A DNA stretch of 64,000 nt from Xenoacremonium recifei (lineage: Eukaryota; Ascomycota; Sordariomycetes; Hypocreales; Nectriaceae): contig WOFQ01000028.1 of the NCBI GenBank assembly GCA_012184525.1, positions 124,001-188,000 on the forward strand. Direction: 5' to 3'. The position numbers and the translations under genes were made by a program. The number at the start of each line of letters is the position of its first letter. Position 1 is the first letter of the stretch. This document shows, in pieces, positions 55,601-64,000 of the stretch. Below the pieces are notes generated by a model. It made no database searches and had not been told where the DNA came from. It was given only the letters and a program-made list of their open reading frames with translations.

Positions 55601-58304
55601 TCACCACCGGGAAGACGGGGAGACAGAGGCTCAATAGTTGCTGTTTGAGACACTGTTGTCCTGCGTCCGCGTCTGTCGAGTGCTCTTCTGTTGCCGCTGG
55701 TCTTGAGTCTTCCCGTTTCTGAGTCCAGAGTCGATGTTCCATCACTGCCCCTCCCACACACCCTCAAACACTGCCCAGATCGACGCCCCCCCGGCTCGAC
55801 ATTGGCCAGCCCCCCTTCCTGGCTCCCTCGTGGAGTCGACATCGAAGACGCCATGCTGCCAGCAAGGGCCAAGGGTCGCGCGCGCAGGGGGGTGGTGCCA
55901 CTAAGCTCTGCTTGCATCCTCTGCTTCGACTTGAAGGCCAGGATATAATGCCACGGGGAAGACGCTTCCAGTAACCGACGGCATCTCTACGGCTGCTGCT
56001 TCTGCCACGGGACGTCTTGGAGTTCTGCAGTAGTCCGTCCAGCCAGCCGTACACATAATAGCTGCCTCTCAAATAAGAGTGAACTGACTTGGTCCTTCGA
56101 ACACCATCCCATCCCACTTTTCCTCACTCCATAACGCTCACGTCCATCATCCCATCACCCGGGGGGACAGTATTTCTCGTGCCTACCTTCTGACATTCTT
56201 TCTCGCTCTTCTCTTCTTTTCCCTTCTTTCCCTCTCCTCCTTTCTCTTCTCCCGCATTTTGCTCTGCTCCCACGCTCTGGTTTACCGAGAAGCCCGCTCT
56301 TTGCCCACCCTGCTTCGGAGATAGCCCCCCACGAGTCGCCCGTCTCAAGCCCAGACGGGTCCCATCCGTGCTCTCATTTTTCCTCAACCGCGAGAAACAA
56401 GGACGGGTAAAAAAGGTCTCACTATCCCTGCTGGACCCTGGGCTTCACCGCGGATCCACGCCAGCAGAGTTGACCTTGGAAGAAAGAAAAATCGAGATCC
56501 AGAGACGGAGAGACAGATAGGCAAGCGTTTGCACAAGAAGCGGACTGTGACAGCGGATCACGGAAACGGGAAGACCCAGGCGACGTCAGAGGGCCGCACG
56601 GAGAGACGGAGTCGGAGCCGACAGAATCGCTGACTGCCGCTGCAGCTGTCACCTCAGTGAGGTGAGCCTGGCTTGCTTGCTGTGAGTGAGTGACAGGGGT
56701 GAGCACCTCGAATCGACCCCGTTCCTGGGCCTGCTGCCGCTGAAGATCTGCGAGGGGCAGCGTCTGTCGTCGAGCTGTCAACAACGCCAGTGAGCAAGGC
56801 GTTTAATCAGACACCAGGGCCGCCAACGACTCCTCGTGTTGTTGTCTTGAACCAGTCGGGACGGTGACAGTGGTGAGCACGTCCACAATCCTTCCCTCCC
56901 GTCGGCGCCTCGTCTTTCTCTCCCCTCGTCTCGACTTGCTTGTTGACGGGCTTGTCCAACCCGTCGACGGGTGTGTTTGTCGTCGGTCGTATCATTCCCC
57001 ATCCCATCCCGCTGCTCTGCTCCAGAGGGAGGAGGACCTTGGCTCGAGGACCCTCCATCCATCCATCTCTCTCCATTTGATCGCATCCATTCTTTTTCCC
57101 TGCTGTCCTTTCTGTGGCTGCTTTCCCATCTTTTCTCTTTTTCTCTTCCTTCATTATCATTCCCCTTCCTCGACTACTTCTTGCGCCGTCTCCCACCCGC
57201 AGCCTCCAGGGAAAGTCGGTCAAAAGCAGCACATTGCTCGTCCCATCGGCCCCTGAACCCTGACAGCGTTGATCTGACTTGCCATTCGGAGTCGTCCAGG
57301 TTGCCTGTCCATCCCTCTATCAACTACCGAGCACATCGCTCCAATAGCATCGGGCCATCGTCTTCCATCGCCCAAGCCACCACCGTCGCCCATCCATCCA
57401 TTCGCGCATCGCTTGCTGGCCCCCCTCCCCTCCCCAAAAACCTGTCAACCGGTACGCCGTATCACGCACATACGACGGCGAATCGATCGAATCGGCCATC
57501 GTCAATCGCCCATCACATCAGCCGCCCGCGTGCCAAACGAAAGCCCGCGGGAGATCGTCGTCGAGGAACCGGGAACTGACTGGCTGTATCAGCGGCCCCA
57601 AGTGGACTGACAAGCAAACAAGACAGCGAGTCAGTACCTTAGCGCATCCCGCTGATGCCCTGGCGCCCTCCTAGTCCCGTCGCCAGCGCCGCCCTAGACA
57701 GGTAGCGTCCACCGCACCCGAGACTCGACGCGGGCCGCTGTCAGTGAGCGCGCCTTGCGCCGTGCAAACACTGGTGGGTTGGAAAAGCCGTCTCCATCGC
57801 CAACCGTCGCCATCCCGCTCTCTCCCACGGCCCAGCGCCCACCCTAGCGATTAGCTAAGGGACCGAGAGAGACGGAGAAGAGCGCGCCAAGTTGCCGAGC
57901 GTGAGATTGAGCGCCGGTTCGCGGAGAGTGAAAATAATTCGCAGGTCTGCGAGAAAGCGAGGGATTGAAGACGAAGAATTTTGTGGCTTGTCTTTCTTTC
58001 GTTCGGGCATCCACTGAAGAAGCCCTGAGGCAGCAGCCGCAACGGGGCCCTGACACTGCTGGAAAGCGGGCTGCACGGGCCTGACGGGTGCTTCCTTCCT
58101 TCCCCTCCGGGCCAGCTCCAGCTCCAGCTCTATCGATCGGCCAGCGCCTTCCAGCGATCATTCCCTGGACCGGTCGCTCCTGCTCCGCGCCTGTGCCTGC
58201 GCCTGCTGAATCATCACGGGACTCCAGGTCACTGGACTTCCCCTCCCTCCCCCAATCCCAAAAAGACCTCCAAAAGGCGCTTCGTCGCTCTTCCGCCACG
58301 AGGC
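52655..58304. other. 5.65 kb gene-free region and probable long leader of the deubiquitinase gene
   Basis: No frame here has convincing codon character; the many frames of 60-150 codons overlap on both strands. An inverted repeat GTTGCATCC...GGATGCTTGCAAC occurs near 53008-53052. Long pyrimidine tracts at about 56187-56260 and 57085-57185 look like promoter or 5' UTR DNA of the downstream gene. A non-coding transcript or UTR introns are possible, but nothing in the sequence proves one. Confidence 0.5.
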
Positions 58305-60552
58305 ATGTTCCAGCCTCTACCGACGGCCTTCACCTCCTCCTGCTTCGCATCCTATGGCTTAGCCACCGACCAAGGCTATTCCTTCCCAGAACCGGCGGGA
58401 GGCGGAGGAGCTGGCTGTCAATCGGGGCTGCTGTATAATTCGCAGCCGCCGTTGCCGCTACACCAGCAGCAACAGCAACAGCAACAGACGACGTCGAGAC
58501 AGCTGCAGGCCCAGCAGCGCTCATTTCAGCAGCAGCAGGTTCTCCAGCAGCAACGAGCACCGCCATTACACGTTCGACAACGACAACCCTCGCTTCCGTC
58601 CTCGCATTCGATCTCGCCGTCCCATTCCGCGTCCCCGCAACACCTCCAAGTCTCGCCCTACCAATTCGACCGCATACCCATCAAGATGGAGGAACATCAG
58701 CCGCAGCAGGATGAGCACGATATTGCGGCGCAGCAGGCGGCAGCTAGAGATTATCGCCCGGTTCTCGAGGCAAGACAGCTTTCTTTGCATCTCTGGGAGG
58801 ACCAATTGCTAACCGCACGACCGCCACAGGGTGCTTTGGTGGGCAATAAGACGCCAATTGAGGCTATCACCCAGCAATACGCCCAGGCCGACCAAACCTA
58901 CGTCGAGAAGACCATGGTTCGCACCCTCTTTCTACACATCAATGGGAATTTTTGCACTGACTTCAATGCTTCTCTACAGGCTCTTCCCCGCGACTACTCT
59001 CAGTATCGACCTATCCAGGGTGATGGCAATTGTGGTTGGCGAGGTGAGTCAATTCGCGAGTTCCCGAAACATCCCCAGGGCAGCAAGGGCTATAGACCAG
59101 GATACCTTGAAGGCACCCCGCTTCGACAGCGGGAGACGCTGCACATCCTGAGGCGTGGCGCACGCATGCTTGCTTTGTCCGCCGCCATGTCTCGTCTGAT
59201 CTCAGACTGACCGGGTTTGCTGCCCTATGGTGTGATGTGATATGATGTACCGGAACCCTGGCTGACCACTAGGGACTTGATCCCTTGCAGCAATTGGCTT
59301 TTCGTACTTTGAGAAGCTCATCGAGTCCGGATTCCTCCACGGCGAGCTTGCCCGCCTGACGAGCCTCAATGACATGATCATCCGCAGCGGCGCATTTTCG
59401 TACTTTGATGACTGGGCCGATGCCTTTGTGAGCTTGATGCGGTTGGTTGCCGGCGAAATGGACAACCCGGCCATGGCCCAGATGGTACTCGAGGAGCAGT
59501 GGAACGACTCTGGCGTTACCAGCCCTGTCATATACTACCTTCGACTCCTGGCCTCGTTTTACCTGAAGCAGAATGCCGAAGACTACGAGCCCTTTGTCAC
59601 GGAGCATGTTGGCGGCGTACAAGGGTACTGTAGCTCCACGATCGAGATTGTTGACAAGGAGATCGAGAATATCGGTATCGTGGCCTTGGTCAACATCCTA
59701 TTGAAGCCTGCCGGTCTTGTTCTCGAGATCGCCTACTTGGACCTCAGCCCCGGCAGCGAGGTCAACACGTTTCGCTTCCCCGAGGAAGCCAACGGCAAGG
59801 ACCCGGCTGACCTAGGTCCCATTATCTATCTCCTGTATCGCCCAACCCACTATGACATCCTATACCGTGCACCTGCACCGCCTCCGGTCCCGGTTCCGGC
59901 GGCTCCCATTTCCATGCAGGTCAACCGCGTTGCCAGCTTCTCGCACAACACGGCATTTACCGACACACAGACCGATCTCGGCGCTTATTCGACCATGGAT
60001 TATAGCATGTTGGCGATGATTCCGGGACTGAGTGCGCCCATGGCCGGCATGGCCCCGCTTGCGCCTCCGCCGCCGGCTCCGGCCTGTTCAACCCCGGACT
60101 CATATTCGCCGGTGCAGCAGAGCCCTTGGATGACGCAATTCTCGGACACCATGTCGGCCCCAGCACTCACACCTCAACCGGCACCGGAGCCTCCTATTGG
60201 GGTAACTCCTCAGCCGCCGACGCCGCCGGAGTCCCGACCTCCAGCCATTTCATTGGCAACCCGTACCAAGTCGATTGTGACAACGTCGAAGCTTGGTCGT
60301 CAAGGGTCGATGGCACCAACAAAGACGGGCTATCAGATCCGGTTCAGTCCGGTCCAGTTGGAGTATGAAAACAAAACCAAGTTTCCCGAGCCGACATTTC
60401 AAGTGTCAAGCAACACGTTCAAGAACAGCGTGTGGAACCGGGCTCACTATGGGAACCCCGACTTCCACCCCGAAGAATGGGTTCCAGATGACGAGCACTC
60501 GGATGGACGGCTTAGCCACAAGAAGAAAGTCAAGCAGGAGTCAGCCAACTAG
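58305..60552 (+). CDS. Otubain-type ubiquitin thioesterase (OTUB1-like) with poly-Gln N-terminus
   Basis: Cysteine protease removing ubiquitin, with Lys48 preference in the family. Exons 58305-58769, 58830-58916, 58980-59043 and 59291-60552; 625 residues. Catalytic core: PIQGDGNCGWRAIGFSYFE (Asp and Cys, formed across the third splice), and PTHYDILYR carrying the His. Also LVGNKTPIEAITQQYAQAD. The N-terminal 150 residues are Gln/Pro/Ser-rich with a run of eight Gln (near residue 54). The C-terminal 200 residues are Pro-rich, ending with a basic KKKVKQE tail. Intron 1 is GC-AG (GCAAGA) with a CTAAC branch. Introns 1 and 2 are 60 and 63 nt, stop-free and in frame, so they look coding. Intron 3 is long (247 nt). 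Confidence 0.88.
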
Positions 60553-63276
60553 CATGAGGGACAATGGGTGGATGGTCCAGGGATACGGAAATGTTCCCGC
60601 AAGAAGGGTCCCACCCATTGTGCGAAGGCGGTGGCTCGTTTCAACAGGAGCCACAGACGGCTGAAACAGTTGTGCGAGGGTGTGTGAGAGGTTCGACGAA
60701 AAGAGTCTGAGATGGTCGGGGGATAGTTCAGGAGGACCCTGACTTCACGAAAGACGACGAAAATGATCTGACGAAGAACACGACATGAGAGCAGGGAATT
60801 ATTTTCGGGGAACGATCTCTCCCGGAGAGGATCTATCAGCAACGGCATCTCTCATGTGAAACGACAACTCGGGTGAAAATGACCTGGGAGGACACACGAC
60901 ATTGACATTTTGGCATTGATCACCACGGCGACTACGGACGGGACGGGTTACCATAAACGGGGTGGGAAGGCCAGCGATGCTTCTTAAAAAAAAAGTGATT
61001 GTCTTTTTGCCGCACTGCATACTGGGTCGGTATCATGGGTCGCCGTTTTTTCACCCTTGCTCGACAAAGGGACCGGGAGGCGGTCGTGGATTCCTCTTCT
61101 GTGAGGGTATGCATGCATGCATTTTTTTTTCTTGGTCTCGCCCGCGATTTGTGGGCTTTCTTTTGTTTTCTTGAGACGGTATGAGGGACACACAAGGGGA
61201 GGAGACACGATAATTCCCATCAGGGGACGGGGTGTCTGCGTGGAGGAGCCGCGGGATTCATGCGGTGGAGGATGCATCGAAACGAGCGGCACGAAGGCTC
61301 TAGAGGCAGCATTCGGAGGGAAACAAGGGTCGGCTCATGTCTTTTTGTGCGTGTAGAACCGGAACCGCGACGGAGACGGCGGCGGGAGGCTCTTCTGTTT
61401 CTTCCATCCAAAGGCCTGGATGGATGGGCTTGTCATAGCAAAGGCGTTCTTTCTTTCACAATTTCTTCTCTCCTTTTTTCTTTCTTGATGTCGCTTGGTG
61501 CTTTTATCCTTGACGCCGTTTGCTCTCTTTGACTGGCGAGTTTGTCTCGAGTGTTTTCAATAGGCTGCAATATTGACGTTGGTTGTGTGTTTTTCGTCGT
61601 GCGTGCATTTGTGTGAGTAGTATCGAGACAGGCGTCCACATGGCGAGGTCGCAATGCGAGGGCACGTCAGGGATCAGGCGCATGAGATATGGCCGACAGA
61701 TGCACGTCTTGGGCGACTGGCAGGGGGGTATTGAGGGGGGGAAGTGGGTGGAGGACTGCGGGCATTTGCGTGCGGGATTGGAGGACTTTCAGCGAAGACG
61801 TGGAGCGAGAGGGATTATCGTGGATGGGGGAAGGGGAGAGAAGAGGGAAGAGGACAACCTCCTGAGGCAACCTAGAGCTCTATCATCAGGGGCTTGTTGG
61901 TTGTTGGACGCAGACGCAGGATGTTATCATGAGAGTCTCGAGTTTCCATTACCCCATCGCGAGATAATGAGGCTACAATGAAGGAGTCGCTCAGCGTGTT
62001 CGGACACATACACACAGGGGAAGATACGGGAATGCAGCGCGGAGTTGTATCATCAGTGGGTGTGGTCTAAGCGGTGGTAACGGTGATGGGGACCGGAAGC
62101 CTCATGCCTGGCTCCCCCTCCCAATAGACCAGCGGCGTTAATTTGGAGACCTGGGGGCGGACAGGCCATGATCAGATACTAATCTGTTCTATCAGATATC
62201 ACGGGCGTAGGCGCCGAGTGTTGGTGACGAATGCGAATCCCACGCCCGAAGCCCGGGCGACCTTCCCATCACGGACGGGCCAGGTTATGTTTCGGGACAA
62301 TGCTGAGGTGAGGCGGGAAGGGTGTTCAGGCCATTTGTGACTCTCTCTCCCTGTCTGTTCCTCTGGCGAAGCAAACCCCGCGCCGCCGCCGCCGCCGCCG
62401 CGAATCTTCGAGCCGGGCGGCGGAGCGTCCTGACGGTCCCTCGGCTGCGCGATTCTAGCGTCCTTTCCGGGCCTCTAGCGAGGTTGTCAACGCGGGTCCT
62501 AGCGGGAAGCCTAGGCGTGGAGCCGCGGAATGACATGGGAAGACAGGTGTCCAAGGATATGAAGGGGGGAGGGAGGGCGAGCCAGTAGGATGACGTGCCG
62601 GAGGAGGGGAGCGGAAGGATCAAGAAAACTCCTGACTACGGATCCAATCTGGACATGAGGAGGTACGTGTTGCTGGCTGAAGAGCGTCCGCTGTACCGAG
62701 GTACCTCCTCCTGAGAGAGTCAAGTTTAGGCTGAGTGTAGGGGAGAGGAGGGTATGTTGGTTGGGAGTGAGTCTTGAGCACGGGGCATACGGCACAACAG
62801 AGTTCGGAAAGGAATTCAAAACCGCTCGCATTGCCTGACTCTGACTCTTGCTCTGTTGGTCGCTGCCCTGTCTGTCCGAACAAGCGAGTGCGTAACGCGA
62901 GCCAACAACCCTGTTGGCGATGGATGTTATAGAGACCGGGGGTTGAGGACGAGCGGGGGGTGGGATTCTGATAAGCTGGGCTGTTGGATCTAATCTCTTG
63001 AACGGTCCCAGACTTTGGAAGTCTTCTCTGTTTCTCTGTTCCTCAGTTTTCTCTTCTTCTCGTGAGTCGCGATGTTTTGTGGTTGAGAGACTCTCTCTGC
63101 TTTGGGTTGGCGCATGCGACAGACAGACACAGACACGCTCTTTCAACTCGCGACAACACGATAGCTTCGGCGGATGAAGACTTGTGCTTAGACTTAGTTA
63201 CTTACCTGCCTTTCAGGGCTTGAACTCGTCCAGTCGCATATCCCCTTCCGACCCTGCACCGCCTGCGCCGTCCGCC
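60553..63276. other. 2.7 kb gene-free region upstream of the methyltransferase
   Basis: No accepted gene. Contains a TGCATGCATGCAT palindrome near 61108-61121 and a (CCG)6 microsatellite near 62384-62401. Mostly G-rich on the plus strand. Probably the 3' UTR of the deubiquitinase and a long leader of the methyltransferase. Confidence 0.5.
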
Positions 63277-64000
63277 ATGGCGACGAACCCCGACGAGAGC
63301 GGCGATTCCGACTCCGACTCCTCCGATACTTCCTCGCACTACTCCTCCATTTCTCACGATACCCTCCCGCCCATCCGCGCCTACGGCCATACCTACCACG
63401 GCTCGGGCCGTCTGCTCTCGCCGAACGATGCCTCGGAAGCGCACCGTCTGGAGATCCAGCATGAGCTCCTGAAGCTCTGTCTGGACGGCAATCTCGTGGA
63501 CGCGCGCCTCCCGCTCGACGCCCTGAACGCCCGCGATCCGCCGTTTCGCATCCTCGATGTCGGCGCCGGTAGCGGGCTCTGGGCCTGCGAAATGGCCACG
63601 CGCTTCCCCCACGCCTCAATCCTGGGCATCGACCTGACCAGCGCCTTATTGCCGGCCGATGTCCCCCCCAACGTGACCTTCGAGATCGCCGACGCCGCCG
63701 ATGCCTCGGCCTGGTCGCCTAGCCGTACATACGACTTCATCCACATGCGCAACCTAATCGGCGGCGGCATCCGCGACTGGCCATTGCTGCTGAGCCGCGC
63801 GCTGAGTCGCTTGAGTCCCGGTGGCATCCTCGAGTTCACAGAGCTGCGGCCGCGCTTCTACGACGTGTCGGGCGCAGAGGGCAGCAATGCGCCGGAGATG
63901 GGCGCGGCGTGCGCCGAGTTCGAGCGAGAATTTTCAGCCATGTGCGAGCGCATAGACATAGACTTCGATCCAATAGAGAAGGCAAAGGTCTGGCTATCGG
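63277..64000 (+). CDS. LaeA-like SAM-dependent methyltransferase (3' end outside window)
   Basis: Open from ATG 63277 to the window end, at least 241 residues. A Ser/Asp-rich N-terminus (DESGDSDSDSSDTSSHYSS) precedes a Rossmann methyltransferase: motif I FRILDVGAGSGLWACEMA, the acidic residue of motif II in SILGIDLTSALLP, then YDFIHMRNLIGGGIRDW and LSRLSPGGILEFTELRP. The layout (disordered Ser/Thr-rich start, YHGSGRLLSPNDASEAHRLEIQHEL linker, methyltransferase) matches the LaeA-like group, many of which affect secondary metabolism. An acceptor CCTTTCAG at 63209-63216 is followed by 20 stop-free codons in frame with the ATG, so an upstream coding exon or a 5' UTR intron is likely. Truncated by the window. 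Confidence 0.85.
   Translation, partial: MATNPDESGDSDSDSSDTSSHYSSISHDTLPPIRAYGHTYHGSGRLLSPNDASEAHRLEIQHELLKLCLDGNLVDARLPLDALNARDPPFRILDVGAGSGLWACEMATRFPHASILGIDLTSALLPADVPPNVTFEIADAADASAWSPSRTYDFIHMRNLIGGGIRDWPLLLSRALSRLSPGGILEFTELRPRFYDVSGAEGSNAPEMGAACAEFEREFSAMCERIDIDFDPIEKAKVWLS

Noticed and set aside
54553..55917. Several frames of 130-160 codons on both strands
   Set aside because: GC-rich background. They overlap one another, lack introns and motifs, and give Arg/Pro/Ser-rich products.

Overview
This is a nuclear segment of a filamentous ascomycete (Pezizomycotina, most likely Sordariomycetes). The evidence is short 40-70 nt introns with GTRNGT donors and CTAAC/CTGAC branch sites, CT-rich leaders, a Zn2Cys6 regulator, a fungal NACHT receptor and a COP9 signalosome gene. 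All gene models were built by hand from splice signals, reading frame and remembered family conservation. No search was run.

Layout. (1) 0-24 kb is a housekeeping block: BEACH/WD40 protein BPH1 (+), a complex I 9.5 kDa subunit with a hidden second exon (-), OST subunit WBP1 (+), a G-rich minisatellite field, spliceosomal ISY1 (+), a disordered Pro/Ser-rich protein (+), a mitochondrial serine O-acyltransferase of the homoserine-acetyltransferase fold (-), a conserved hypothetical (+), and two unrelated Nudix hydrolases tail to tail (+/-). (2) 25-50 kb is an accessory island: a secreted SDR (+), an MFS transporter (+), a Dal5/TNA1-type transporter (-), a 1485-residue NACHT receptor with zinc finger, ankyrin and WD40 repeats (-) divergent from a Rad5/HLTF-like SNF2 ATPase (+), a tannase/feruloyl esterase (-) divergent from a sugar transporter carrying one in-frame TAA (+), a Zn2Cys6 regulator (+) and an AtuA-family protein (-). 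(3) 51-64 kb returns to core genes: COP9 subunit 2 (+), a 5.65 kb gene-free stretch, an otubain-type deubiquitinase (+), and a LaeA-like methyltransferase cut by the window end (+).

How the genes may work together. The core genes serve trafficking, respiration, N-glycosylation, splicing, cysteine synthesis and ubiquitin/NEDD8 control and are not a pathway. In the island, the esterase, sugar transporter and Zn2Cys6 gene look like a small module for using plant phenolic esters. The NACHT-SNF2 head-to-head pair, sharing a 517 bp promoter, is the best candidate for an undescribed self/non-self or defence-linked unit. That is an inference from gene order.

Notable gene structure: three GC-AG introns, two microexons (24 and 21 nt), an intron immediately after the ISY1 start codon, and several stop-free 3n introns that an ORF finder reads through. 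No tRNA, rRNA or transposon was recognised.
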